From Desulfofustis sp. PB-SRB1 (GTDB lineage Bacteria; Desulfobacterota; Desulfobulbia; Desulfobulbales; Desulfocapsaceae), in NCBI GenBank assembly GCA_016722945.1, contig JAEQMT010000037.1, positions 176,709 through 240,708 on the forward strand: a stretch of 64,000 bases of DNA, read 5' to 3'. This document shows, one piece after another, positions 1-8,572 of this stretch. The notes under the pieces are model-generated. The model had not been told where the DNA came from, ran no database searches, and worked only from the letters and a program-made list of their open reading frames with translations. Both the position numbers and the translations under genes were made by a program. Each line of letters starts with the position of its first letter. The stretch's first letter is position 1.

Positions 1-735
1 TACGGTGGGGACATCGGGGGCCTGGCTCAACCGCTCGGCCGAGGTAACCACCAGTATCCGTACCTCACCCTGATTGGCCAGACCAACCGCTTCGCCAAAG
101 CCGGTGGAAAGCAGCTGGGTGTCGCCGGAGAGCAGGCCGGCCATGGCCTTGCCGCCGGCATCATAGGGAACGTAGACCAACTGCAGAGGATCGACCCCGG
201 CGGCCTCAAAAATCATCGCCGGAACCAGGTGATCCATACCGCCTTTGACTGACCCGCCCGCTACCTTTACCGACCGTGGATCATTTTTGAAATCGGCGAT
301 AACTTCTTCAAGACTCTGGTACTTGGAATCTGTGGGCACCACCAGGGCGGCATAGTCGGCGATCACCGAAGCGATCGGGGTGAGATCCCTGAACGACTGG
401 GGAAAGACGCCGGTAAGGGAGCGGATGATGATCGGCGTAGAGTTGACCAGCAGGGTATTTTCCTGACGGGTCGCGGTGGAGATCAGGTGGTTGAGGGCCT
501 TGCCGCCACCTCCGCCCGACATGTTTTCAAATGAAGCCTCTTCGATGAGCCCGGAATCGAGCAGCGCTTTGCCAACGCCCCGTGCGGTGCCGTCCCAGCC
601 GCCGCCGGCGCCGCCGGGAATGAGAAAGTGAATCTCCTCCACCTCGCTGGCCGCCGCGGTGGACGCCATCACGGTAAAGCCCAGCAGGCCGGTCAACAAG
701 AAAGTGGTCAGAAACAACAGATGTCTCTTTTTCAT
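1..735 (-). CDS. TctC/Bug-family tripartite tricarboxylate transporter binding protein (partial)
   Basis: Open from an ATG at 735 to the left edge with no stop, so only the first 245 residues are present (the family is usually about 320). A signal peptide (residues 1 to about 30) is followed by the typical TctC opening IHFLIPGGAGGGWDGTARG and, later, VKVAGGSVKGGMDHLVPA. Periplasmic TctC proteins bind carboxylates and deliver them to the TctA/TctB membrane pair; tctA/tctB may lie beyond the edge. A GGAGG box lies about 13 nt before the ATG. It is 81 bp downstream of a CoA-transferase gene on the same strand, which suggests the imported acid is activated to a CoA ester. The substrate cannot be told from sequence. 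Confidence 0.85.
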   Translation of the reverse strand, partial: MKKRHLLFLTTFLLTGLLGFTVMASTAAASEVEEIHFLIPGGAGGGWDGTARGVGKALLDSGLIEEASFENMSGGGGGKALNHLISTATRQENTLLVNSTPIIIRSLTGVFPQSFRDLTPIASVIADYAALVVPTDSKYQSLEEVIADFKNDPRSVKVAGGSVKGGMDHLVPAMIFEAAGVDPLQLVYVPYDAGGKAMAGLLSGDTQLLSTGFGEAVGLANQGEVRILVVTSAERLSQAPDVPTV

Positions 736-816
736 GGTCTTTTTTCGCCTCCATGTGTGGTTGATAAATGGCCGATTACTCGGCACTTTGGGCCCGTGGC
801 CCAAATGAGGTTACCA

Positions 817-2013
817 TTAGTCCGCAAGCTGGATTATTTTTTCCTCCACCATTGTTTTTAAGTGAATCTCACTCACGCCGATGCGCTCGAACAGTTCCCG
901 CGCCCCCTCGCCCACCCGGGGTGGCTGGCGACGCAGGGCGAGCGGCTTGTTGTCCAGTTGCAGGGGGAGTTTGGGTAGCAGGGCACTGGCGCCGCCAGGC
1001 ATCCGCACATCGTCGAGGCCGCCCGATTTGATCAGGTGCTCGTCAGTAACAAGATCGACGGGCCGATTGACCGGGGCAAAAGGAATGCCCGCCTCCTCGG
1101 CCAGCGCCATCAGTTTCTTTTTATCCAGCCGTGCCAATCGTTTGCCCAGCTCCGGCAAGAACCAGTCACGGGCCTCGATACGACCCTGGTTGGTGGCCAG
1201 CCGGTCATCAACCAGCCAGTCATCATAGCCAAAGGTGGTGCACAGCCTGCTGAAATGTTTGTCGGAGGTGACTCCGATAAAAAGCTGTTCGCCATCCGCC
1301 GTAGTGAACAGATCGTACACCGACCAGGCCCGGCCCCGTTCCGGCATGGGCGGCGGCGCCTCACCCGAAACGGCGGCAACGCCGATATGCTGACTCACCA
1401 GAAAGGCCACCGATTCAAACAGGCTGGCCTTGACGAACTGGCCGACACCGGTCTCACGTCGCTTAATCAACGCCGCCAGGATGCCGATGGCGCCGAAGCT
1501 GCCGCCGACGATATCGGTCACCGATGCCCCGGCCCGCAGCGGTCTGCCGGAGGGTCCCGTCATATAGGCAAGACCACCCATCATCTGGACCACTTCGTCC
1601 AAGGCCGGACGATTCTCGTACGGCCCCGGCATAAACCCTTTCAAGGAGCAGTAGATAATGCTTTCGTTACGGGCCCGACAACTCTCATAGTCCAGACCGA
1701 GCCGGTTCATGGCGCCGGGACCAAAATTTTCGATCAGCACATCGGCGTGCTCCACCAGCCGCAGGAACAGATCCCTGCCCTTCTCGTGTTTCAAATCAAG
1801 TGAGATGGACTGCTTGTTGCGGTTGAAACAGGTAAAGAACCCGGAGCCGAACCCTTTGAGTGATCTGGTGTCATCACCATTGCCGGTCTTCTCCACCTTA
1901 TAGACCTCGGCGCCCAGATCCGCCAGAATCATCCCGCAGGTGGGTCCCATAACGGTATGGCCCAGCTCGAGAACGGTAACACCTTGCAATGGCAGCGATG
2001 GTCTGTTTTTCAT
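817..2013 (-). CDS. Family III (CaiB/BaiF) CoA-transferase
   Basis: 398 residues, the usual family length. Family III enzymes move CoA between carboxylic acids through an aspartyl-CoA intermediate. The N-terminal LELGHTVMGPTCGMILADLGAEVYKVE region and the stretch GRPLRAGASVTDIVGG with candidate catalytic Asp167 fit the family. It starts 39 bp after the upstream HMG-CoA-lyase-like gene and precedes the TctC gene, so the three probably form one transcription unit for a dicarboxylic or methyl-branched acid. Family known from sequence; substrate (for example citramalate, itaconate or hydroxymethylglutarate) is open. Confidence 0.88.
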   Translation of the reverse strand: MKNRPSLPLQGVTVLELGHTVMGPTCGMILADLGAEVYKVEKTGNGDDTRSLKGFGSGFFTCFNRNKQSISLDLKHEKGRDLFLRLVEHADVLIENFGPGAMNRLGLDYESCRARNESIIYCSLKGFMPGPYENRPALDEVVQMMGGLAYMTGPSGRPLRAGASVTDIVGGSFGAIGILAALIKRRETGVGQFVKASLFESVAFLVSQHIGVAAVSGEAPPPMPERGRAWSVYDLFTTADGEQLFIGVTSDKHFSRLCTTFGYDDWLVDDRLATNQGRIEARDWFLPELGKRLARLDKKKLMALAEEAGIPFAPVNRPVDLVTDEHLIKSGGLDDVRMPGGASALLPKLPLQLDNKPLALRRQPPRVGEGARELFERIGVSEIHLKTMVEEKIIQLAD

Positions 2014-2052
2014 GATGGAATATTGGAAGTCATGGCAGGCTGGTTAAAACGC

Positions 2053-2952
2053 TCATCGTATTGCATGCGCCGCCAACACACGATTCATCCGGCCGGGCAG
2101 TCTCCTGCCCAGCAGACTTTCAAACAGGGTGGTAACCGCGCACAATCTTTCTATGTCGATGCCGGTTGCCACCCCCATGGATTCGAACAGGTTGACTGCA
2201 TCCTCGGTGGCCACATTGCCCGCCGCACCCTTGACAAAGGGGCAACCACCGAGACCGCCGACGCTGGTATCAAAGATGCTCACCCCGGCTTCGTAACCGG
2301 CCACCATATTAGCGATTCCCAGCCCCCTGGTGTCGTGCAGATGGAGCGACAATGCAGCCTCGGGTACAATCGCCGCCACCACCCCCACCAACTGTTTTAT
2401 CTGTCTGGGGTTGGCCATGCCGGTGGTATCGGCAAGGTTAAGTTCGGTGGCGCCGGCCTGGGCCATACGGGCAAGGGCCTCGACAACCGCGGCCTCGGCG
2501 ACGGCACCTTCATACACACAGCCAAAGGCACATTGGGCGCCGGCCCGCACCGTTATGTTCGCCGCACGCGCCTGAACGATCAGGTCGAGCGCCAGTTCAA
2601 GGGCCTCGGCGGCCGATTTACGCACGTTTTTCCTGCTGTGGGTATCGCTGACCGAGACGGAAAGAGAAATATGATTCAGCCCGGCCGAGACGGCCCGTTG
2701 CAGACCTTTATCATGTAAGACCAGGCCGGTCACCAGTACATCTTCAACCCCGCCAAGTTCTCTGACCAGCTGGTCGGTATCGGCCATTTGCGGGACAACT
2801 TTGGGATTGACGAAGGAGCCCACCTGGATACGGGCCACACCGGCTGCCCGCAGCATGTCGAACAGGCGGCGCTTGTGGGAAAACGGCAGGACAAGGTCTT
2901 CGAACTGGAGGCCGTCGCGCAGCGATTCGTCCTCTAGTACAACCGCGGGCAT
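2053..2952 (-). CDS. mvaB: Hydroxymethylglutaryl-CoA lyase-like enzyme
   Basis: 299 residues, a DRE-TIM (HMGL-like) aldolase/lyase. The metal and substrate motif RDGLQ lies at residues 11-15, and the C-terminal HMG-CoA lyase signature GGLGGCPFVKGAAGNVATED carries the active-site cysteine. HMG-CoA lyase splits HMG-CoA to acetoacetate and acetyl-CoA; relatives act on other 3-hydroxy-3-methylacyl-CoA esters. A strong ribosome site (AGGGAGG) precedes the ATG. First gene of a minus-strand group with a CoA-transferase and a TctC binding protein, fitting uptake, activation and cleavage of one organic acid. The exact substrate is inferred only. Confidence 0.87.
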   Translation of the reverse strand: MPAVVLEDESLRDGLQFEDLVLPFSHKRRLFDMLRAAGVARIQVGSFVNPKVVPQMADTDQLVRELGGVEDVLVTGLVLHDKGLQRAVSAGLNHISLSVSVSDTHSRKNVRKSAAEALELALDLIVQARAANITVRAGAQCAFGCVYEGAVAEAAVVEALARMAQAGATELNLADTTGMANPRQIKQLVGVVAAIVPEAALSLHLHDTRGLGIANMVAGYEAGVSIFDTSVGGLGGCPFVKGAAGNVATEDAVNLFESMGVATGIDIERLCAVTTLFESLLGRRLPGRMNRVLAAHAIR

Positions 2953-3048
2953 GGGTTTACCTCCCTTGTGGTTCCATTAGCTATTACCACCGAGCCGGAA
3001 CAGGTGCGGATAAATGGTTTACATGAACAGGGTAAAAAGTAAAGGGTA

Positions 3049-4320
3049 TTATGGGGTGAGCAGGGCGAAGCGATGCCAGAAATCGGGAAATGATTTGACT
3101 ACGCAGGTTTCGCCGTGAATTTTCACCCCCGGCACCCGCAAACCGGCCACCGCCAGACTCATGGCCATACGATGATCGTTGTAGGTGTCAATGTCGGCAC
3201 CGTGTAAAGTGCGCCCACCCTCACCATGGATAACCATGGCATCGTCATGCTCATCGACCCGTACTCCCAGTTTGGTGAGTTCGCGCACCGTGGCGGCCAG
3301 ACGATCACACTCCTTGATTCGCAGATGAGCGATGTTATTGATGGTTGTGGGTCCGTGGGCAAAGGCCGCCACCACCGCCAGGGTGGGCGCCACATCGGGC
3401 ATATCACCCATATCAACGGTAATGCCTTGCAGATCTTTCGTCCCCTGAACCCGCAAACCGCTCTTTGTCTGTTCAACACTGCATCCCATCCGGGCCAGCA
3501 GCGGCACGAACATGGCATCACCCTGCAAGGACGGCAAGGGAATATTGGTTATGGTCACCGACCCATCGGTAATCGCTGCCGCCGCATGGAAATACGAACT
3601 ATTTGAGGCATCACCCTCGATGCGCCAGGTGTGTGGCTGATAGCGGCCGGGAGCAACCTGAAAAAAACGCAAATCTTTGCTTGCTTCGATAGCAGCGCCG
3701 CATGCAGCCATCATCTGCAGGGTCATAATGGCGTAAGGTTTGGAAAGAATCGCACCCTGGGCATGCAGGCGAGCCTCATTCCTGGCGTACGGGGTCACCA
3801 GCAGGAGCGAAGAGAGGTATTGGCTGCTTTGGGATTCGGCCAGGGTGGTTTCACCGCCCTCGATTCCGTCCGCGACAATGGAAAGCGGCGGGCAGCCATT
3901 GCCGTGGATGGATTCGATATCCACCCCCCAGCCGCGCAGGGCCTCCACCAGCGGACCAATGGGGCGCTGCCGCATGCGGGAATCGCCGTCGATAATGCAC
4001 TCACCCTGACATAAACTGACCACCGAAGTAAGAAAGCGGGTGGCGGTGCCGTTGTTACCCAGATAGATATCATCATCAGGGGTTGTCAGCCTGCCGCCGC
4101 GACCATGCACCCGCCAGCGATCGTCCTGCCGGTCGATCTGAATGCCGAGCTGGTGCAGCGCCTCACTGGTCAGGATGGTATCTTCACTGCTCAGGGGGTC
4201 GATGAGGGTTGATACGCCATCGGCCAGGGCGGCGATAATCAGGGCACGCTGGGTGATGGATTTCGAGCCGGGCACGGCAAGCTCGGCGTTCAGGGTGGTG
4301 ATAGGTTTAATTTCTATCAT
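3049..4320 (-). CDS. aroA: 3-phosphoshikimate 1-carboxyvinyltransferase (EPSP synthase)
   Basis: 423 residues, standard length. Transfers the enolpyruvyl group of PEP to shikimate 3-phosphate in the chorismate pathway. The N-terminal PGSKSITQRALIIAALADG and the mid-protein GNNGTATRFLTSV match the two EPSP synthase domains, and RIKECDRLAA and YNDHRMAMS match the C-terminal substrate-binding regions. It is last in a minus-strand series pyrK-pyrD-aroD-aroE-aroA with short gaps (22 bp to aroE), so is probably co-transcribed. No sequence abnormality seen. Confidence 0.97.
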   Translation of the reverse strand: MIEIKPITTLNAELAVPGSKSITQRALIIAALADGVSTLIDPLSSEDTILTSEALHQLGIQIDRQDDRWRVHGRGGRLTTPDDDIYLGNNGTATRFLTSVVSLCQGECIIDGDSRMRQRPIGPLVEALRGWGVDIESIHGNGCPPLSIVADGIEGGETTLAESQSSQYLSSLLLVTPYARNEARLHAQGAILSKPYAIMTLQMMAACGAAIEASKDLRFFQVAPGRYQPHTWRIEGDASNSSYFHAAAAITDGSVTITNIPLPSLQGDAMFVPLLARMGCSVEQTKSGLRVQGTKDLQGITVDMGDMPDVAPTLAVVAAFAHGPTTINNIAHLRIKECDRLAATVRELTKLGVRVDEHDDAMVIHGEGGRTLHGADIDTYNDHRMAMSLAVAGLRVPGVKIHGETCVVKSFPDFWHRFALLTP

Positions 4321-4342
4321 GAATTTTCGTAGTTATGCTCTT

Positions 4343-5173
4343 TCAGACAACGCCGGCAGCCCGGCGCAGGGCGGCGCGCATGGTATCCACCGGCGCCGTG
4401 CAACCCGTCCATAACTCGAACTGGACTACTCCCTGATAGAGCAGCATCTCCAGTCCGTCGATACAGGTGCAGCCGGCGTCCGCCGCCTCGCGCAGCAAAG
4501 TGGTGTGCAGCGGCGCATAGATGATATCCATGACCACCGAGAACCTTGTCAGAACATTCGCCGGCAGCGGGCTGAGTTGCTGGTTGGGGTGCATCCCCAC
4601 CGCTGTTGCATTGATGAGGATATCGAACTCTTTCTCGGGCGGCTCGGTCAGTGGCTGCCAGGGGCAGCCAAGCTCCGTTGCCAGTGTAGTTCCGGTTGAT
4701 TCGGTGCGGCTCCAGATTTCAATATCGGCGCCCGCCTTTTTCAGCCCGAAACCAATCGCCCGGGCGGCGCCGCCGGCGCCTAATATAACCGCCCTACTGC
4801 CGGCCAGGGTAAGGTGCCGGCCAAGGGCGTGGTTGGCGCCCAGCCAGTCGGTATTGCAACCTTGCAAACTTGCCGCCGAGCCGCGGCGCGATACAACGAT
4901 GGTATTGGCGGCGCCGATGCGGCGGGCGGTCTGGTCAACCTCATCGAGATGGGCGAGCACCGCCTCTTTGTGGGGAATGGTAACACTGAGCCCGTCGATC
5001 GAAAGCGCCCGCACCCCGTTCACGGCCCCCGCCACATCTTCCGTAAGAAACGGCACATAGACCCCGTTGATACCCAGTTCAGCAAAGGCGGCGTTATGCA
5101 TGGCGGGGCTCAGTGAATGGTTGACCGGATTGCCGATAATCCCGAAAACCCGGGTATCACCGTTGATTTTCAT
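4343..5173 (-). CDS. aroE: Shikimate dehydrogenase (NADP+)
   Basis: 276 residues. Reduces 3-dehydroshikimate to shikimate. The substrate-binding NPVNHSLSPAMHNAAF at the N-terminus, the catalytic lysine region TIPHKEAV, and the dinucleotide-binding glycine motif GAGGAARAIGFGL are all present. Its start overlaps the end of aroD by 17 bp, showing translational coupling, and aroA follows 22 bp later. Complete and ordinary. Confidence 0.96.
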   Translation of the reverse strand: MKINGDTRVFGIIGNPVNHSLSPAMHNAAFAELGINGVYVPFLTEDVAGAVNGVRALSIDGLSVTIPHKEAVLAHLDEVDQTARRIGAANTIVVSRRGSAASLQGCNTDWLGANHALGRHLTLAGSRAVILGAGGAARAIGFGLKKAGADIEIWSRTESTGTTLATELGCPWQPLTEPPEKEFDILINATAVGMHPNQQLSPLPANVLTRFSVVMDIIYAPLHTTLLREAADAGCTCIDGLEMLLYQGVVQFELWTGCTAPVDTMRAALRRAAGVV

Positions 5174-5903
5174 GCCGCTCCCCCTGCCTGCTGAACCTGT
5201 TAATCATTTCCCGCAACACACCACTCTCTATCTGGCCAGACGCCGTTACAGCCGCACCTTCCGGCGAACAATAACTCATATAACCACCCAGCAGCAGGGT
5301 CGCCACCCGGCTGAACATACCTATCTCGCCCATGCAAAAAGATACCAGGGGGAAATCGAGTTCCCCGGCCACATCCTGCAGGCCCAGCACCCGTGTCATA
5401 TCCCGGCGGGTATTCGCGGTGGTGACAATTTTGCCCACCTGGGCGCCCTGGCCGTGCATGCGGCGCACCAGCTCTTCCAGGATGACACGCTCGGGGGTTG
5501 CGTTAAAATCGTGCCAGGAGAGAATCAGCCTGGCGTGATTCTGACCGACCGCCTCAGCGACACGATCACGGCTCTGCGTGGGCGCCCGTAACTCTATATC
5601 CACATAGGCGGCGCCCAGTTGTGCCGATGCCCGCAACAACTCCACCCGACTATCCTCGTCACCGTCAAAAAACCCGCCTTCCCAGCGCGGCCGGCAGGTG
5701 AACAGCAGGGGCGTAGCGGCAACCTCGACGAATATGGCCGGATCGGGATCGGCCAACAGGTCAAGCCGAATTTCCACAAGATCAGCATGGTCGCCCGCTG
5801 CCCGGAGCAGTCGCAGGGCCTCATCGGTATCCTCCACCCCGATGCTGACGCAGATTTTGCCGGGAATCGGCAGGCACTGGGGTGAGGGATGCGGTTCACT
5901 CAT
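5157..5903 (-). CDS. aroD: 3-dehydroquinate dehydratase, type I
   Basis: 248 residues, type I class. Removes water from 3-dehydroquinate through a Schiff-base lysine. VEIRLDLL near residue 47 and VGKIVTTANT around residue 155 (with the Schiff-base lysine) are the diagnostic segments. It overlaps aroE by 17 bp and lies 15 bp after pyrD. Type I enzymes are typical for biosynthetic aro clusters in some Gram-negative bacteria. Confidence 0.95.
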   Translation of the reverse strand: MSEPHPSPQCLPIPGKICVSIGVEDTDEALRLLRAAGDHADLVEIRLDLLADPDPAIFVEVAATPLLFTCRPRWEGGFFDGDEDSRVELLRASAQLGAAYVDIELRAPTQSRDRVAEAVGQNHARLILSWHDFNATPERVILEELVRRMHGQGAQVGKIVTTANTRRDMTRVLGLQDVAGELDFPLVSFCMGEIGMFSRVATLLLGGYMSYCSPEGAAVTASGQIESGVLREMINRFSRQGERHENQR

Positions 5904-5918
5904 CTGGGAAACTCCAAT

Positions 5919-6857
5919 CTAACACTCGAGGGCACCGATAATGTCTCTGATGGATGTCAGCTTTTCCCGGGTCACATACTCGCCAAGACCATCCACGATC
6001 TGCTCGGCACCCCGCGGATTGACGAAATTGGCGGTGCCGACCTGGACCGCGGCGGCGCCGGCCAGCATGAACTCCAGGGCATCTTCGGTGGTACTGATGC
6101 CACCGATGCCGATAACCGGAATCGTTACCGCCCGCGCCACCTGGTAGACCATGCGCAGGGCTACCGGCTTGATGGCGGGCCCGGAAAGGCCGCCGAACAT
6201 GTTGGCCAGTACCGGTTTTTTACGGTCTACATCGATGGCCATACCGATAAGTGTATTGATCAGCGAAATGGAGTCAGCCCCAGCCTCCTGCACCGCCACC
6301 GCAATGGCGGCGATATCGGTGACATTGGGAGAGAGCTTCACCATAACCGGTACATCGGCTGCCGCCTTCACCGCCCTGGTCACCGCTGCCGCCATCTTGG
6401 TATCAGCGCCGAAGGAGACCCCGCCATGAGCGACGTTAGGACAGGATATATTGACCTCGAGGGCGCTGATACCCTCGACTCCGGCCAGGTTTGCCGCGAT
6501 CTGCCCATATTGCTCCACCGAATCACCTAAAATATTGACGATGACCGGAACGTTCAAACCACGTAGATAGGGAATCTTTTCACTGACAAAACGCTCTACC
6601 CCGACATTTTGCAAACCAATGGCATTGAGCATTCCGCAGGCGGTCTCGGCAATCCGCGGCGGCGGGTTGCCTTGACGCGGATGCAGGGAGATACCTTTAA
6701 CGATAATGCCGCCCAGCCGATGCAGGTTGATAAGATTTTCGAACTCGCGGGCGTAACCGAAGGTGCCCGAGGCGGTCAGCACCGGGTTGGCAAGCATCAG
6801 CGAGCCGATATCGACGCGCAGATCGGCGCCGCCGGTGTCCCCGGCTAAAGCTGCCAT
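5919..6857 (-). CDS. pyrD: Dihydroorotate dehydrogenase B, catalytic subunit
   Basis: 312 residues, FMN TIM barrel of the class 1B enzyme. Oxidises dihydroorotate to orotate in pyrimidine synthesis and passes electrons to PyrK. TASGTFGYAREF near the start, NISCPNV and VKLSPNVTDI in the middle, and IGIGGISTTEDALEFMLAGA near the end are class markers. It overlaps pyrK by 13 bp, fitting a heterotetrameric PyrD2K2 enzyme that uses NAD. Confidence 0.96.
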   Translation of the reverse strand: MAALAGDTGGADLRVDIGSLMLANPVLTASGTFGYAREFENLINLHRLGGIIVKGISLHPRQGNPPPRIAETACGMLNAIGLQNVGVERFVSEKIPYLRGLNVPVIVNILGDSVEQYGQIAANLAGVEGISALEVNISCPNVAHGGVSFGADTKMAAAVTRAVKAAADVPVMVKLSPNVTDIAAIAVAVQEAGADSISLINTLIGMAIDVDRKKPVLANMFGGLSGPAIKPVALRMVYQVARAVTIPVIGIGGISTTEDALEFMLAGAAAVQVGTANFVNPRGAEQIVDGLGEYVTREKLTSIRDIIGALEC

Positions 6858-7633
6858 TGCAAATCCCTCGCGTCGAAGACCGGACCGTCGACGCAGACAT
6901 GCACATAGTTGTCGTCATGGCCCATGACGGTACACCCCAGGCACGCCCCCATGCCGCAGGCCATCACGCTTTCCACCGATACCTGGCAGGGGTTGCCGCT
7001 TTTTACGCAGATACCGTGCAGGGCGGCCAGCATGGGCTGGGGCCCACATCCGTAGATAACCGTATCGGTGGACAGGGGATGCGTAATCAGCAGATCGGTG
7101 GCCAATCCTTTCTCGCCAAAGGTGCCGTCCTCGGTTATACAGTGAAGCGACAGGCCGAATTGAGCATAATCCTCTACCAGCGGCTCAACGTCAGCCCTGC
7201 TTCGCCCGCCCAGAATGATCCGGTCGTCTGCCGCATGATGGCCACCGCGGCTGCGTTCTTTGGCCAGAAAAAGCAAGGGTGCAATCCCCAGGCCGCCGCC
7301 TATGAGACAGGCGGGCGCATCCTTGACCAATTGGTACCCCCGGCCCAGTGGGCCGAGCAGATCAAGTTCATCATCGACGCGGGCCGAGGCCAGAATCGCG
7401 GTTCCCCGCCCAACCACGTTGAAATATATCTGCAGGGTGCCTGAACCGGTTGCCTGATGAATGGAAAACGGCCGTCCCAGCAAGGGATCGTGCCGCTCTG
7501 AGGGCCGTATCATGATAAACTGGCCGGGCCGGGCAGCCCCCGCTATGAGCGGTGAACGCATGGTCAGCCGCAATGTTTGGGTGGACAACCGCTCCACCCG
7601 TGTTATGCTTGCCTTTTCCTGATACTGAGTCAT
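6845..7633 (-). CDS. pyrK: Dihydroorotate dehydrogenase B, electron-transfer subunit
   Basis: 262 residues. Ferredoxin-reductase fold with an FAD-binding N-terminal half, an NAD-binding region (CLIGGGLGIAPLLFLAKE) and a C-terminal 2Fe-2S site with spaced cysteines in ACGMGACLGCTV followed by the HVCVDGPVF cysteine. Carries electrons from PyrD to NAD. First gene of the minus-strand pyr/aro group. Its ATG (7631-7633) overlaps the ATG of the divergent pilD, so its promoter must lie inside pilD coding sequence. Confidence 0.95.
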   Translation of the reverse strand: MTQYQEKASITRVERLSTQTLRLTMRSPLIAGAARPGQFIMIRPSERHDPLLGRPFSIHQATGSGTLQIYFNVVGRGTAILASARVDDELDLLGPLGRGYQLVKDAPACLIGGGLGIAPLLFLAKERSRGGHHAADDRIILGGRSRADVEPLVEDYAQFGLSLHCITEDGTFGEKGLATDLLITHPLSTDTVIYGCGPQPMLAALHGICVKSGNPCQVSVESVMACGMGACLGCTVMGHDDNYVHVCVDGPVFDARDLQWQL

Positions 7634-8438
7634 GATAGGCTATTCGATGATATCACTTGATCCGTTTGTCGCTCTTGCCGTCTTTGTGTTCGGCGCCGCC
7701 ATCGGCAGCTTTCTCAACGTGGTTATCCTCAGGCTGCCACAGCCGGGCGCCTCCATCGTTTTCCCCGGCTCACATTGCCCACACTGTAAACATCGTCTGC
7801 GGTGGCGCGACAATATCCCGCTGCTCAGCTTTATCATGCTGCGTGGTCGCTGCGCGTACTGCCGGGCCCCTGTTTCGTTCCAATACCCGGTGGTGGAAGC
7901 ACTTACTGCCTTGCTGGCACTGGCAAATGCGGCGGTATTCGGGATCAGTGTGGCGGCACTGGGCTATTTTGTCTTTTGTGCGGCCCTTGTCACTATAATC
8001 TGGATCGACATACACCACCAGATAATACCAGATGTCATCAGCCTGCCCGGTATCGGGTTCGGTCTGTTGTTTTCCTTTGTCTCTCCGCTTGTCACCTGGC
8101 AGGATTCACTGATCGGCGCCGTCGTCGGTTTCGGTATTTTCTATGCGATCTCACTTGCCTACTATCTGCTGCGCGGCCATGACGGACTGGGCGGCGGCGA
8201 TGTCAAGCTGCTTGCCATGCTGGGCGCGTTTCTGGGTTATAAATCCCTGCTCTTTATCATATTTGTCAGCTCGTTTACCGGCACCATAGCGGGGTTATGG
8301 GCGATGCGCACGCAGAAACTGGGCGGCCGAACCCGTATCCCGTTCGGCCCGTTTCTCTGCGTCGGCGCCATGCTGTATCTTTTCCTTCATACCCGAATCG
8401 ATGCTCTCTGGCACTGGTATATCAGCTTGCTGGCTTAA
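7632..8438 (+). CDS. pilD: Prepilin peptidase / N-methyltransferase
   Basis: 268 residues, an integral-membrane aspartyl protease that cleaves and methylates type IV prepilins and type II secretion pseudopilins. The N-terminal GAAIGSFLNVVILRLP, a zinc-type cytoplasmic loop with CPHC and CAYC pairs, the first catalytic aspartate region IDIHHQIIPD and the second in GLGGGDVKLLAMLGAFLG are all visible. The ATG at 7632 overlaps the pyrK start on the other strand; another ATG at 7647 is possible and neither has a clear ribosome site. The stop codon lies at the edge of a perfect 33-bp inverted repeat that may end transcription. Confidence 0.93.
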   Translation: MIGYSMISLDPFVALAVFVFGAAIGSFLNVVILRLPQPGASIVFPGSHCPHCKHRLRWRDNIPLLSFIMLRGRCAYCRAPVSFQYPVVEALTALLALANAAVFGISVAALGYFVFCAALVTIIWIDIHHQIIPDVISLPGIGFGLLFSFVSPLVTWQDSLIGAVVGFGIFYAISLAYYLLRGHDGLGGGDVKLLAMLGAFLGYKSLLFIIFVSSFTGTIAGLWAMRTQKLGGRTRIPFGPFLCVGAMLYLFLHTRIDALWHWYISLLA

Positions 8439-8533
8439 CTTGGGGTCAGGTCTTTTATTTTGGTGTTTTGCTATCAGGTGGTTTGCTGAAAAAAGTTTAT
8501 AAAACACCAAAATAAAAGACCTGACCCCAAGTT
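8437..8533. repeat. Palindromic repeat family A, copy 1 (perfect 33-bp arms)
   Basis: Arms 8437-8469 and 8501-8533 are exact inverted copies that include GGGGTCAGGTCTTTTATTTT; the loop is 31 bp. The left arm begins in the pilD stop codon. Further copies lie at 12909 and 18353. REP-type elements with this GGGGTCAGGTCTT core are often linked to Y1/RAYT transposases in other genomes (from memory); none is present in the window. Confidence 0.9.
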
Positions 8534-8572
8534 AACTGAAGTTAAGTTCAACCTAATTCGGACATCAAGACC

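Noticed and set aside
1036..2718. Plus-strand frames opposite the CoA-transferase and HMG-CoA-lyase-like genes
   Set aside because: They mirror strong coding sequence on the other strand and have low-complexity Arg/Gly-rich translations without domains.
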